A stretch of 64,000 bases of DNA from Imbricaverruca yamaguchii (taxonomy: Eukaryota > Arthropoda > Thecostraca > Neoverrucidae): assembly GCA_034440575.1 (NCBI GenBank), contig JAOTOL010001620.1, positions 2,494,501-2,558,500 of the forward strand. The letters run 5' to 3'. The notes under the pieces were generated by a model, which was not told the DNA's origin, searched no databases, and saw only the letters and a program-made list of their open reading frames with translations. The translations under genes were made by a program, and so were the position numbers. Positions 1 to 12,830 of the stretch are shown here, piece by piece. Within the stretch, counting starts at the first letter, position 1. The number at the start of each line of letters is the position of its first letter.

Positions 1-1790
1 AAACTGTGCTGGGTGGCTGTTTCATTTGTCCCCGACACTGTCCGACGCCGTGTGACAGAGGGGGGGGGGGGTCAAGACGCGATTGTGTGTAGGTTGAATC
101 CATAGCGACGAATCGCGAGCACTTGGAAAAATTAAACTAGACTTTGACCTTGAGTGTTAACCTTGATATATCGCGGTTCCAGAATGTTGCCGGTTCCACC
201 ACGAGCTATTGCCTGACAGTGGATTTGGATAGGCTTGGGCGAAAAATTAAAAAAGAAGTACGAGGCGACAGAAGAATCAACTTGACTTTTGACTGTATAT
301 ATTATTTCGAATCATCACCTTTCGGATACCGCACAACAAATGACGTTGCTAAGCGTATTGCTCGCGGTGTCGGCTTGGTCAGCATGCACAACGAGGAGGC
401 GCTTGAGGCGCACGACACGAAAACTGCCTACTCGGAACCCGCCGTACAATTCACGTGGGTGACCGGCGGCTCGTTGCCAAGTGTCGCCGTGGAGGCGGGA
501 GTGCCGGGCACCGCTACTCGCACCATTACTCGCTGGGCGAGCAGCGGCGCGACGCCCAAACGGTGGACCGACCAAAGCATTTCCAAGGTGAATTAGTGCT
601 GCGGTCGCCGATGGCGTCGCGCACGCGACAGCCAAACACCTTGGTGCGCTTTCGAAGCCGGAACGCCGACAACCGATCGATGCGCCCGCCCGCCTCTCGG
701 CCGCTTCCACCGTTGCGGACCACATCGTCACCAGCCAGCTCACGGCCGAACGCCCGGCCCGCGTGCCGCACACATCCGTCAGTGGTCACTGCACGATCCC
801 CTGCCCCGCGCAGACGCCCAAACAGCGCCGTAAATCCGCCACCATGGCGGGACAAAACTGGAACCGTGTTGACTTGGCTGCGCTTAGTTTTGGTGTTGGC
901 ACGGTCGATCGCGGCACTGTTTACACCGCCGCCGGCAATGTGGACGATAAGCTGTGCCGTTTATGGCTGTGTGGAGAGCGGTAGTGGGCATTCGCCGTGT
1001 TCTGAGCGGCGAGCGCGTTCCCGGCCGGGCCGGAGCGCGTGCTGAAGCCGAGCTGTGTCGTCAGCTGATTGCCGACCGAAATGTGGTGACGTAGCTCGTC
1101 GACCCCGTTATTTTCAGTATCTTCGCCAATGACTTACTTGTCTAGCTCTCTCTGTCAAGGAAAACTCGCGACTAATGTCGGTAACACCCAGGTACTGCTC
1201 AACGCCTACCCAGCTGAGCACGGACTCTCCGATCTAAAATTCGGTGAGCTCACATAGAAATAAGTAAGTCCGAACTTCGCATGGACAGTTCTCTACATGC
1301 TCTTCAGATTTGATCCGAATCGAATTTTCCCGAAGTGAACGTGTCAAAAACTGTTGTCGTGCTGTTTTGCTTGACGCAATCACTTTGCGGCGCAGAACCC
1401 TTTCATGTCCACCTCCTGAACATCGTCGTTCGCCCTTCCCATAGCCCAAAAGTGTCGGGCGTCATGCTCGATCCACGACTAACCTGGATAATTCCATCTG
1501 TGCTGCCTCGAAAATGTGCGCCGCAATTCTGACGTCACTTTTCAGTTTCTGATGCTACCCCTCTAAAACGATGCGGCGACGACCACGGCACATGCTTTCC
1601 CGCTCAGTGTGTGGTGCCTAGAGGCGTGGAAAGCGCATTGCCACCAACAAAGCATATTGACGAAGTCCCCCAAACAAATAATCAACTTCGCTGTGAGTTG
1701 CCTTCGGCGGTCGAACAGCCAAATAACTCGCTCCTTTCTCTTGCCTGGGCAAAAAACCGACCAACTTATATTCCATCGCGACGTCCTTAA
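1..1790. other. Unique non-coding sequence, no gene recognised
   Basis: The interval opens with a ten-base G run at about 61-70. GC content is moderate to high between about 440 and 1050, where several short overlapping frames are open on both strands. None of their translations shows a recognisable domain, signal peptide or conserved motif, and they overlap freely as chance frames do in GC-rich DNA. A spliced exon here cannot be excluded from sequence alone. Confidence 0.5.
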
Positions 1791-2893
1791 TACTCGCACG
1801 TCCGGAGGTCCGCGCCAACTTCGCATGTCCGGGGGAGAGGGGCCAGATGTCTGCCCCCCTCCATGATCTCCAGAACTATGCTAGCTAGCGAAAAACGGAA
1901 AGCGTCGTTGGATAGCTGGTGACGGGCTCTATCGAAGGTGTTTCGGTAATTGTTTTCGCTTAGTTCAACAGTCAGGTCACTGGGTCATCCTAGGTCAAAT
2001 TCGACCAGATCAGGTGGGACTCAGATATTGACACATATATCAGGACCTGTAGCCAATAGAAACAAACGGCGAACGCTATTCGACAGTCCTTGAAATGCGC
2101 TACTAACAATAGGCGGTGTAATTTAAGGTCAGGTCAACCGAAACTAAGGTCAAGGTCATGAAGTCGACTAGGGCGGTCATGCAATGTATCGTTGTTGTTG
2201 TTGTTATTGGGGTTTTGGGGCGCATCAACTGCAGAGGTTATACAGCGCCCTCATGTAATGTATCGATCGACACGTCTTGGCAGTACAAGCACAAATCGAT
2301 CGACACGTCTTGGCAGTACAAGCACAATGACGGTAATTTCGGCCTTCTAGCTCAATGCAGTGCGATATAATGCGCAGAAATGTGTAGTAATTTCAGGTGA
2401 CCTCAGATACCTTGGTGAGGTCACTGAGCAAAAATTCCAGCGGAAACATTGAGCATAGCTTCCATCTACATGCCACAACCGTTGTGAGGGCATTCCGAGC
2501 GCAAATATGTAACCAGGAAACATTTGTATATTTTACCATATTCCTATAATGGGGAAGCCGTGACAGCGACCTGACCTAAGGTCAATGCTACAAAAAAAAC
2601 GATATACATCTTATGGTCCCTGATGAGATCGTGACATGCTATAAGTTTGAAATCAATCGCCCAATCATTGTGGAAGTTATGCCACCTAGAACTCCGAGTG
2701 TAGTTGGGTCACTTCGCCTGACCTGGTGACCTGACCTGAGACGACCCAGGATTAAGGATGTATGCGGATATGCGTAAAAGACCAATGAACAGCTTTGCGA
2801 GGTTTGGCCTTGCTAGCCCGATTAGTTTGGCGACAAATGAGAAAAATCGGGAGGGGGCGGATATCTGCCCCCCCCCCCGGACGTGCGCGGGTC
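1791..2893. mobile_element. TIR element copy 1 (non-autonomous DNA transposon)
   Basis: This ~1.1-kb element closely matches a second copy at 42065-43101 in the same orientation. Both ends carry CGCACGTCCGG in inverted orientation. Just inside each end is a GC-rich near-palindrome: about 1838-1860 on the left, centred on CAGATGTCTG, and about 2852-2873 on the right, centred on GGATATCTG. The interior has several AGGTCA half-sites (about 2126-2160) and a 32-33-bp direct duplication at about 2266-2328 containing CGACACGTCTTGGCAGTACA. No transposase-like frame is present, so it must have been moved by an enzyme encoded elsewhere. The superfamily is not identified; target-site duplications are not clear. 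Confidence 0.7.
2268..2330. repeat. Tandem duplication of ~32-33 bp inside TIR element copy 1
   Basis: Two adjacent near-identical units contain ATCGACACGTCTTGGCAGTA. At the equivalent position the 42-kb copy has a single such unit followed by a different small duplication (GACGGTAATTT twice). The duplications therefore arose after the two copies separated. Confidence 0.75.
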
Positions 2894-5880
2894 ATCAAAA
2901 CGACAAAGAAAACAAGCATCGTCCCTGGTGTACGCCGATAGGGTTCCACTTCCCGTTTCGACATGTGCCTTCTAGCACAACGCGCGCAGCCGAAACCGCC
3001 CAGGTGCACCATCCCTGGTGCAACCAACGACCAACATCACCAACTCGGTGGCAGGTTGGCAAAATCCCCCCCCACACCTCCACACACACACACCGGTGTA
3101 GACTGTCGCCCACATAGCGTCTCCGTTTCTGCCGTGCGGCCCGGCGCTGGCGCGAGCTGCCCTTCCAAGTGGCGCGTGCACAGCAACCAGCCGGGCGGAA
3201 GCGCTTACCGCCAGTCTCGACGCCGCTTATCTCGGCGCCGGCGACCCGCCAGTGGCTCGGCTGCCTCCGTGTGTGTCTCCTGCCGCTCGTGTCTCCTGTC
3301 TCCTGTCCTGTCCTGTCTCCTGCCGCTCGTGCCTCATCCCAGTGTATGCGTCAGTCGCATGAAGTGTTGGTATATCGTTGTGACTTTCAATCAGTGATCA
3401 TTCGCGAGGAGTGTAGTGTTTGCGGCTTTCTTGTTGGATCTGTCGTAATTGACGTTGGACGCCGCAACCTGAAGAACTGTGCTCGCATGGCTGGTGGTGA
3501 AGAATTACGTATGTGCATACTGCAGAAGTTCCAATACGCATGATGAAGAAACTGAATGTGTAAGTTCTGACAAACTTTACTCGTTCTCCATTTTAATTAA
3601 GGATCACACACCTTTCACTCTCACGGAGCAGCAGAATTTCCACCCCATCGCCGCACGGAAGGGGCTCAACTGATACGTCACCTTCCCTCACCACCACTAG
3701 CCTCTGTTTAAAGTCGGACAGAGGTACAGGAAACATAAATCCATACATCCATCCATAAATCCTTAGAGTTCCTTGAATCGTTTCACTCTACTCTTTTGGT
3801 TGACTTTCCAGGTCAAATCAAGCAGGTGAGTGTCGGAAGCAGTCGGTCGCCCAGTTTCCGTCGTAGTTCACGGTCTGTGGCTGTGAAACGAATGCGGCTT
3901 CGTACTTTGAATATCAATGGCATGCAAACTGGGAACTAAGTTTAACAAACTGCCGCGTGCGAAAGTTAAAAACATCGATCAGGTTACGGCCAAGTATCTG
4001 GATACATGCGAAGACCAGTTCGAGCTGACGATTTTCGAGACGGACTGGGTTCAGGAAAATGTTCTGAACAGGGCTAGGGACCACACCAATGGTACGAGCA
4101 ATTTCCCTCTGCTGGTGACCAGGCGATCCTGCACCCCGTAGTTTTACGCGATCCAACATAAGATGGGCTTTGCGGTATGTAATATCCGTAGGGTATTGAA
4201 GTCATGCTAGTTTCGGTTAGGCTAGGTTTTCATCGTTCAGCTTCTTTTTAGGTCCATTGCAGGGTCATCTGACCAATCACAGATTCATATGTGCAGTCGC
4301 ACACGGCACAGAGGCACTTCTGAATTGTTGCCATTTCCTGATGCAAGATTGTGTATTTCCCCTTCGTCGCAATGGCTTCATGTGCGCGAAGCATAAACTA
4401 CATGAAGCTTCTGAATAAATGAAGGGCTTGCCAATTATGGCCGGTATTCCTCGTGTTTTATATACCCACCGCCACAGAAACACTGTTAGTCTTCGCAATT
4501 GCCAGGTGAATTGGATGGAGCAATGCCAGCGCACGCACAGTTTACCTTTAGTTGAGCTTATCTGACATTGGTCCCACCAAGTGAGATCCAGGCAATAAAT
4601 ACACTGCGCGTGAACGCGAACTCATCATACTATATCTTTCATTGATACTTCTATTTTGAAACATTTACAGTGAATACCTACATGCACCACCATGTTATCG
4701 AAACAAAGCACACCACGTGACCTGCTGAACATCGGCGTGGGCGCTAGGAACAAAGCAGCTAATTACAGTGTGCTATTTGCAGCTTATCCGCCCTCGTAAC
4801 TAATGCACCGATGGAAAAACAGCGTTCGATGATTGCTGCTTAGTGCGTCATCCAGCGTCATGGCAATTGCGGACCAATGTCAGATTTGTAATTTGGCTTT
4901 TGAGCCAGTTGATTGGCGCGAAGAAAAGACTGGCGTATGTCGAACGGGTTTGACACGTTGGCTGATGTGACATGGCCGCGTGGTGATGTCACTGATGATG
5001 TCATGGGACAGCCGTCAGAGACGAACAAATGCCGGGGGATAAAATGTTAGCTGCGGTATCAGCGGACTCTCCACCGGCCATATCTCACCGGTCGGGTCAC
5101 ATGGACACATCCTCCACCACGGACCCATGGATTGGCAGGGCCAGTCCTAACAGATGTGCTACTTTCGTTCCACAAATGCTAAATTGTGGATCAAATTTTA
5201 CGCGGGTGAAGGTTACATCAACAGATAAATCGCTTCGGTAATTGAGGGTACGAGGGAAAGTTGTATTCCTTGCCATATTGTGCAATCTGAGATACCTTTG
5301 GAGTAAATGTATTTTTGCTGCTGCTTTTAAGAGAGTCGAACTCAGGTATTTCGTCTTTTTAAAGCGTTTCATTCTATGTATTACCAGTTGCTAACGCAAG
5401 ATGCTGTTTTCAACAATAATATTTGTTTTGCTGGTCGTCCTATAGTGAACGCAATCATACATTACTTTTCTTGCTGATTAGCCTTCGTCCTGGGTGCCCT
5501 GTCCAATCAACTGTTATCACTAAGAGTCAGAGCCAAGCTTTTATATCTGCGATTTCTTTTTAAAATCCTGGCATCGTGCTCTGAACGTACATATCTCAAA
5601 TCTAGATCTACATGCGTTTCAGATCCGCATATTTAAGACCATGATTAGCATCGAAATCCTTCAACCACGTCGCCATTGCACTCCAAGACAGTGAAGAGGT
5701 CTGCATGGGGTGGGAGATAAGAGGGTAGCCAAGGTATGGCTGATATGCGAAGTGGGCGAACAAGATGACGGAACACGGCTGAGATTGCTAGAGTCGCTCA
5801 GCTCTGTAACTAAGTGTCGTGGCAGTACGCCTCCGGCCAGCAGGCTGTGCCTTCCCTGCGCATGCATCCCCACCAGCGAC
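2894..5880. other. Unique sequence with no recognised gene
   Basis: The first part is GC-rich to about 3350, with a pyrimidine-rich stretch near 3280-3340 built from TCCTGTCTCC-like words. It then becomes AT-richer and featureless. On the minus strand at about 4140-4060 a short frame reads QREIARTIGVVPSPVQNI, which resembles a helix-turn-helix, but the rest of that frame fits no family. No SINE, LINE or TIR signature was found. Confidence 0.4.
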
Positions 5881-6298
5881 ACGCCATGCAAGACACCATG
5901 CAAGACGCCATGCAAGACACCATGTAAGACGCCATGTAAGACACCGTACAAGACGCATTGAAAGAACCCATGCAAGATACCATGCAAAACGCCGTACAAG
6001 ACGCCATTGAAGAAGCCATGCAAGACGCCATGCAAGACGCCATGCAAGACGCCATGCAAGATGCCATGTAAAATGTCATGCAAGACACCATGCAACACGT
6101 CATGCATGATACCATGCTAGACGTCGTGCAAAACGCCATGCAAGACGTCATCGAAGATGCAAGACGCCATGGAAAACTGCAAATGCAATGCAAGATGGCA
6201 GACGCCATGCAAAATTTGCATGTAAAATTGTAAGGCGCCATCCAGCACGCCATGCAAGACGTCATGCTAGACGTCATGCTAGACGCTATACACGTCAC
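5881..6298. repeat. 12-bp minisatellite (CATGCAAGACGC-like), ~34 units
   Basis: Degenerate tandem copies of CATGCAAGACGC. Because 12 is divisible by 3, each frame has a four-residue period (MASC-type or GVLH-type on the minus strand). This produces open frames of about 150 codons that are not genes. Substitutions rise toward the right end, where the unit drifts to CATGCTAGACGT. Confidence 0.85.
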
Positions 6299-6745
6299 AG
6301 TGTGCATGCACCACTGTACATCTGTTTTGCCATCACCATTACGTGAAGTATGCCACTGTACGCATGTATTCTACCACCACCGTTACGCCACAGCGTGCAG
6401 TGGTACAGTGTACAGTGGTATGCCCGAGTTCTGCCACCGCCATTGCGTTAAGTATGCCAGTGGTATGCCCGGGTTCTGCCACCACCATTGCGTTAACTAT
6501 GCCACTGTACGCATGTGTTCTACCACCACCATAAAGTCACAGTGCACAGTGGTACTGAGTTCTGCCACCACCATTACGTTAAGTATGCCAGTGGTATGCC
6601 CGAGTTCTGCCACCACGATTGCGTTAAGTATGCCAATGTATGTCTGTGTACTGCCACCACCATTACGTCACAGTATGTATGCCTATGCAGTATGTATGCC
6701 TATGCAGTATGTATGCCTGTGCCTGTGTATGCCTGTGTTCTGCCA
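6299..6745. repeat. ~46-bp imperfect minisatellite (TTCTGCCACCACCATT core)
   Basis: Diverged units share TTCTGCCACCACCATT followed by CGTTAAGTATGCCAGTGG. Spacing is about 46 bp, with alternating sub-variants containing CACTGTACGCATGT. At about 6670-6740 it merges into short repeats of GTATGCCTATGCA. Confidence 0.75.
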
Positions 6746-6769
6746 CCCCACTACGCTAAGCGTGACGCC

Positions 6770-7445
6770 ATAAGGTCGGTCGCACGCCATTTACGCCGCG
6801 ACACGGTCCCGACCGGCCGCCCGAACATAATCCGGCGCGGCCTTGACGGAACACGGAAAAACGGGCGGCAAAACGTGCTGCTCGTGCTACGGGCGGCCGT
6901 TTTTCTGGCGCGCCAGCAGGTGACGGTGGGAATGACACGGCCGGGGCGCCGGCGGGGCTCGTCCGGCCGACCGGAGGTCGGGGGCCGGTCGGGGCGGGGG
7001 GGGGTGCCAGCCGGCGTACTACGCGCTCGTGAGCCGGCGGGCGGCGGCCGGCGTCCGGCCACTTTCACCGGCTGGGCGGGCGGTGGGCCGCAGACCGCCG
7101 CGCGCCCCGCAGGCCGGGCTTCCGGTCGAGTCGCAGTGCTCACCTGACGCGTGCCGTGGGTCTGGCGGTCCAACCCTGCGCCGTCCGCTGCACTGACTGC
7201 GCCCCGGCCACCGGCACGGCCGAGATATCGCGCGCGCGCCGCCCGCCGCCTGAGCCGCCGCCGCCGCCGCCGCCGCCGCTGACCGTCCCCCTGGCTCGGG
7301 AGTCGGCGACTGACGCCGGCAGCGGCGGCCGACCCTCGGCAGCCGCCCGGCCGGGCGGGGGCGGGGGCGGGGGCGGCGCCGCGTCCGCCGCGCCGGCCGC
7401 CGCCCGCCGGCCGCGACTCGCAGCTCGCCGCGGCTACTCCAGCTA
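6770..7445. other. Very GC- and CpG-rich block
   Basis: The block is dominated by CGG, GCC and CCG words, including a (CCG)n run at about 7255-7280 and a (GGGGGC)n run at about 7355-7375. It could be a promoter-proximal segment, but no TATA box, initiator or downstream gene supports that. The open frames here (about 120-210 codons) are proline/arginine/alanine-rich on both strands, as expected by chance in such composition. Confidence 0.5.
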
Positions 7446-8325
7446 CCTGCAGGGAGAGCCATGTGTGCCGCGCTGCACTGCAAGAACACGATCATTTATT
7501 GTCACAGAAGTCATACATACTAAAATGCTTGGCTGACAAAGATAAATTCCCGTTTGTAATCCACCTGCCTGCGACAAAAAAAAAATGTCGTTGAATATTT
7601 CAAAGATGCTGTTTGAAGCACCTGTCTGTGGACAATTGTCATGGCCACTGTTGGACCTGTCCGCCAACGTCACGACGGGCCACTGCCATGTTTTATCAAT
7701 CAACCGCATGCTGGCGAACGCCATGCCGTCGGATCACGATTACGGATTTTGCGCGACGTTATTGATGTGGTTTTGTGTTGTCAATGCGAATAGAAAACGT
7801 CGTGCAAGTTGAATAGCAAGCATGTTGCATAGCCCCATGTCAGATGCCGTGCTGGCCATTGGATGCTGTGTTATAGAACTGCTCGTGTTCTTTTGCTACG
7901 AAAAAGGGAATACTGGCAAACATGCCTCATTATTTAATGTGTGGCCCTTTCTTCACGACTGTCGGCCAAATGTAGGTGCCCACGAATACAAAGAAGTCCC
8001 TTGTAGTGCCTTCTGTCGCCTTCTTTATTGTATATGTGTTTTTATTGTTTATATACTTTTACATATTGCGATTGTTCGGTTCGAATAAGCATTGGTATTC
8101 TTCACTCAGTCAATGATTCGACGGCAGTCTACTAATTATATACGTCCTACCTAATAGGTGTTAGTAGCGATAGGAAGAAAGGTAGGTAAGTGCTTATAAA
8201 TAGCCATTTGCCATGCATACGGATGCACTTCGACAGCGGTAAAAGTCTTTAGCATCCAGAAGTTTTGAAGTTAGGTGATGAAGTCATCAAATCCGTTCTG
8301 GAGTATATTCATGTCTGAGAAGTAT
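7446..8325. other. Unique AT-richer sequence, nothing recognised
   Basis: Ordinary-composition sequence between the GC-rich block and the LINE 3' end. Short open frames of 75-93 codons give no recognisable protein. Confidence 0.45.
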
Positions 8326-10070
8326 TAATCAGACAGACAGACATACAGACTTTATTGAGGTCATCCACAATTGACTCGTGGTTATTATGACATCGCGTCA
8401 AATGGATAAAACAACACAGCACAAAAGGACAAACTCACAGAATAAAAATAAAAATAAATAAATCCAGCAAGTCAGTCGAACAGGCAATCAGTCCGGCACG
8501 GGCGGCACGTCAAACAGGTACTGCCGTAGGTGGCGACTAAAGATCGACCCGGGAAGTCGCGTCAGCTCAGGTGGCAGCGAGTTGTACATTTGTGGCGCTC
8601 TGGAACTAAAACGTCTCTTCCCCGTCTCGGTGCGGGACCGGGGGACATGTAAGTTATGGGTCTTGACGGGTGGTTCGGTCTCGAATCTCCGCCATGGTGG
8701 TGAGATCGTGAACCGGTGACTCTGGCTCGCCATGGAGACGCACCTTGTGTGTGAGGCGAAGGGTGTGATAACTGGGCCGGTTCTCCGCGCTGAGCCAGCC
8801 CAGCCTCCTCAGCAGATCCGAAACGTGGTCAAACTTTTTGCGGCCGAAAGTTACCTTTGCCGAGTAGTTTATAATTTGTAATGCGATATAGATTATTTTC
8901 GGCTCCGTTACCATACACAGAAATACAGTAGTGAATCTGCGAGAAGACCAGAGCATTGACCAACGCGGAGATGACGGCAGGTGGAAGGTGCTCCCTCAGA
9001 TGCGACAGACCACCCAGCACTCCAAAACAACGCCGAGTCAATTCTGAGACGTGCGAGTCCCAGCTGAGCGAGCGATCGAAAATAAGACCGATATTTTTGC
9101 ATTCCGAAATGGCGGGTAGATCGTGATCGCGAAATTTCACTGTGATATCCGGTAAGGCACGCAAATTTTGTGGGCTGCCCAACATCATCAGCTGTGTCTT
9201 AGTTACGTTAATTTTCAGTCTATTTGCTCGAAACCAGATGTCGAGGGAGGCCAGAACTGTTTCCATCGAATGACGACATTTTGAATTTCAGATTTCTTAC
9301 CACTGACCAAAAGTTGGGTATTGTCGGCGTATTGAACAACTACTGCGCCCTCGGCGAACAGGCTGAGGTCGTTGGCGAAGATACAGTAGAGAAGAGGTCC
9401 GAGAGAGGATCCTTGAAAAACGCCGATGCTGTTGGGCAACGGGGCAGATTTTTGGACTGCATCCAGACTGTCAGTAAAGGCTGACACTCTGGGTGTGGTT
9501 CTGAAGATAAGCCGAAAACCAGGAAGCATCGATGCTGTGGAGACTTAATTTTGACAGGAGTTTTGAGTCATCTATCACACCAAAGCACTTGCTCAAATCC
9601 AGCAGGCAGAGCAGGGACACCTCTCCATGGTCACATGCGGATAGGATCTGGTCAGATATGGAGGTCAGGGCGGTTTCCGTCGAGTGACGAGGACGGAAGT
9701 CGTGCTGAGTTTGGGAGAGGAGGTGGTTATCGGACATGTAATTGTAGAGTTGCTGGTGGACGGCACGCTCTACAGTTTTCGCAATGACTGGGACGGTAGA
9801 GATAGGATGGAAATTGGAAGGGCTACATGGATCACCGGACTTGAAGATGGCATGGACGAGGGAGTGCTTCCAAGAATCAAGAACACCGGATTGGGTAATG
9901 CTGGAATTTACAAAATGCAGGAGCACCTCACCGAATGAGTCGAAGCACGTCCTGAACATGTGGATGCTGATGCCGTCCTCGCCACAGGCTGACAAGCCGT
10001 TTATCCCGAAGACGACGGTTCGCAACTCAGGTAGCGGTCGTGCATATCCTTGTTCAGAGGCGCAGCCTGG
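8326..10070 (-). mobile_element. 5'-truncated CR1/L2/jockey-type non-LTR retrotransposon
   Basis: Read on the minus strand, this is the 3' part of a LINE. It starts within the reverse transcriptase near 10070, runs through the C-terminal domain to about 8488, and ends in a short 3' UTR with a tetranucleotide tail (CAGACAGACAGACATACAGA on the plus strand). No endonuclease domain lies upstream, as expected of 5' truncation during target-primed insertion. A second copy of the same 3' end is at 21650-22103, so the family is dispersed. Frameshifts and altered RT motifs show it is dead. The exact clade cannot be set without a phylogeny. Confidence 0.85.
8488..10066 (-). pseudogene. Broken LINE ORF2 fragment: reverse transcriptase and C-terminal region
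   Basis: Coding similarity is spread over several frames. Positions 10066-9471 hold RT motifs GEDGISIHMF (usually GPDGI), FRPRHSTETAL and LLDLSKCFGVID (usually D.SKAFD, first Asp kept). Positions 9529-9215 hold GVFQGSSLGPLL (usually GVPQGS) and YADNTQLL, where the second catalytic Asp of YADD is Asn. Positions 9266-8829 hold the thumb-like LKINVTKTQLMMLGS. Positions 8956-8654 hold RKKFDHVSDLLRRLGWL. Positions 8733-8488 hold the terminal RSRTETGKRRFSSRAP and YNSLPPEL block, ending PPVPD. At least three frame changes plus the YADN substitution make an active enzyme very unlikely. Confidence 0.85.
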
Positions 10071-10080
10071 ATATTCTTAA

Positions 10081-11100
10081 AGAGGATCGACCACTTTAAA
10101 TGAAACCGATACAGCTTTCGGCGCTTTCCGTACGTCGATATTTTTCGCTTTTGCGCAATAATTTTTTTTCTCAAAAGTTCTAGTTTAATATAGTGTATTC
10201 GTGGTTGCTAGTGTATTCTTTGTCTTCGGTCTCCGACCCCCCACAATTTATTGAGCCTTTAAACTTAATTAATATTATATTAAAATTATTGGGAGTATGC
10301 CCTTTAACTGTGACTTCAGTCTGGCCAAAATTTCAACTATTTTGTTGATCCACCGCGATGACAACCCTTCTGAAGATCACTGGGTAAAACAGTGGCATGC
10401 ACATCCCTTGACTTACCTGTCATGATTGTTCTGACGCATTGTATTTCAACACAACAATGCTACAGGTCGGTCCGCACCGCACTCCTTCTCCGTCACGAAT
10501 GAGTGCTGGACCGAGCCGGGCCGGCCACGTGGCCGTGACCCTCAGACTGCCCGAGGGCTCAGGCGGACCGCAACCAATCAAAATCCCACGCCCACCGCGT
10601 AGCAGGTCAACGGTCTCCCACACACCAGTGATCATTGCGTAAAACAAAGTCATGCATATCGCTAGTCTCCTCCTGTCCTGCCGGTATTTCTGGACTGGTG
10701 CATTGTCGTTTCACTTGGCTTCCAGCAACTGGACATTATCGGCACCCGACACTAGACCAACGTGATGTTGGCAGACCAGACCGTCTGTGGACTGTGAAGG
10801 TAATTAAGTTGACTGAAGCGACCAAAACTCCCTCAGGAACACCTCGGTGCAAGCAGCGGACAGCCTACCCTCAACATCCGAGCGTGACCAGCGGGACGCG
10901 GCCTTCAACACTATCAAAGGCGCAGCTGAGGTCGACGATGAACGCAACGGCAACGACTCGCGCTCGTTGTGGGCGCGGCGCGTAATCCACTCGGCAGCGT
11001 CCATCACTGCGTCCTCCGCTGAATGACTTCGACGGTGCGCGTATTGTAACGACGCCAAGCCAGCGAGACGATACAACGGCTCAATAGACACGATCGTTAC
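10081..11100. other. Unique sequence upstream of the LINE
   Basis: AT-rich from 10081 to 10330, then mixed composition. Frames of up to about 116 codons are unremarkable. No endonuclease-like sequence continues the LINE. Confidence 0.4.
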
Positions 11101-11450
11101 AGAGTTCAGGCAACACAAACAGACACAGAGCTCAGACGGTACAAACAGACACGGAGCTCAGACAACACAAACAGACACAGATCTCAGGCAACACAAGCAG
11201 ATACAGTTTCAGACTACACAAACAGACACAGAGCTCAGACAACCCAGACACAGAGCTCAGATGGCACAGACACAGAGCTCAGACAACACAAACAGACACA
11301 GAGCTCAGACATCACAAACAGACACAGCGCTCAAACAACACAAACAGACACAGAGCTCAGACAACACAAACAGACATAGAGCTCAGACAACACAGACGGA
11401 CACATAGCTCAGACAACACAAACAGACACGGAGATCAGACAATACAAACA
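11101..11450. repeat. 26-bp minisatellite (AGACACAGAGCTCAGAC core), ~13 units
   Basis: Tandem units contain AGACACAGAGCTCAGAC followed by AACACAAAC, with some shortened units near 11240-11280. The strand is purine/CA-rich. The GAGCTC hexamer (a SacI site) recurs in most units. Confidence 0.85.
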
Positions 11451-12640
11451 GGGTGGATATTGGTTCACGATTAACAGCCTTGTCTCAGGAGTCAGACTGA
11501 TGGAGGAAATGAACGATCGCCAGCTTCGAGAAGTGAAGCCCTCACGAAATGACAGAAGCACGATATTATGGTACTGAGGAAAACATGCACAGTATAAGTA
11601 GATAGAATACTGATAGAGGCATGCACTGGATGTAGGTACTCCTGTGTAACCCAGAAAAGAGGTTCATTGCAAGAAACGTCAACTTGTTTTCTGAAATCAC
11701 TTTGGTCCATAGATTGAAATTTCAACGCATAATATTTTCGATACTTGTCGCAGAATATATGCTGTATGAGACGATCCTTGCTCCTCTTGTATTCACCTGT
11801 TATTGGTTGAATTGTGCTTATGTATTCGCCTTACGCAGCAGGTTAAAGTCAGAGAGATAGATAAACCAGAAGAAGTCACCTTTACATAATCACTCGGCAG
11901 TTCAGCTGATAGGGAATTCAAAAGTAACAATTCCAGTGGTTGGCAAAGCCTGTGTTGAAGCTTTGTAAGTCCAGGAGACATATTTGTTAGTGCATGCACT
12001 GGGCTTAATAACGCATATCCATTGAGGTGCATAGCCGGAAGGGGACAAAAGTTACTCCCCCTTGACAACAGATTTCGATATCCAGACCCATCTGTATAGG
12101 CAATATGTGCCACTACTCAATGCATTGCTCCTATCAATAGATGGTGACATCTAGACCCATAAATAAAGACAATGTGCTACATTACTCAACTAGCACACCG
12201 TGAACATTTGGTTGTTTGACTTCGATCATGTCAAAACTTTGTCGGTGACCCACCAGTAACTGCTTCACTCCTCACCTCGACGCCTTCGCCCACTGCTGCG
12301 CAGACATGGCGATGTTGGTGGCCCACCAGTAACTTGTTTTTTTTTCTTATTTAAAAATATTAATGTCCTCCGCCCAAGATCAGGTAACCAGGAGTGCCCC
12401 CTCCTCTTACCCAACGACTGCAAGCACCTTACATCAACACCATAAAATAAACAGTAAAATCGCGACACTCCCAGCTTCACTCTTTGCATCGACGGCTTCG
12501 CTCACCCATGCGCAGACCCTGCGATGGGCCAGCTTATTCGTATTCCAAGCCACGTCCGCGGTCAACAACGTGGCGCAGGGTAGCGCCACGACGTGGGCCG
12601 GTGAACCTGTGCGCCACGGGGATCGGTGGTCTGGATGCAC
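11451..12640. other. Unique sequence, no gene recognised
   Basis: Mixed composition with short frames of up to about 106 codons. A near-repeat of CCACCAGTAACT at about 12250 and 12320 is the only local structure noticed. Confidence 0.4.
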
Positions 12641-12644
12641 GATA

Positions 12645-12830
12645 CAGCGATATACGGAACGCCGCTACAGTCGTACAAAATCGTACATAATTCCGCTGCA
12701 GTCGGACAGAATCGCACAGAAGGCCGCTGTAGTCGTACGGAACCATACGGAATGCCGCCGCAGTCGTACGGAATCGTACGGAATCATACGGAATCGTACG
12801 GAATCGTACGAAATTGTACGAAATGTCGCT
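12645..12830. repeat. Degenerate ~10-bp repeat (CGGAATCGTA) with longer CCGCAGTCGTACGG units
   Basis: The right part (about 12760-12830) is a clear run of CGGAATCGTA-type decamers. The left part has looser units beginning with GCCGC(T/A)(G/A)CAGTCGTAC. The array appears to have grown from a longer repeat into a shorter one. Confidence 0.7.

Noticed and set aside
6770..7445. CpG-island promoter of a nearby gene
   Set aside because: No adjacent gene or core promoter element can be shown, and CpG richness alone is a poor promoter mark in many invertebrates.
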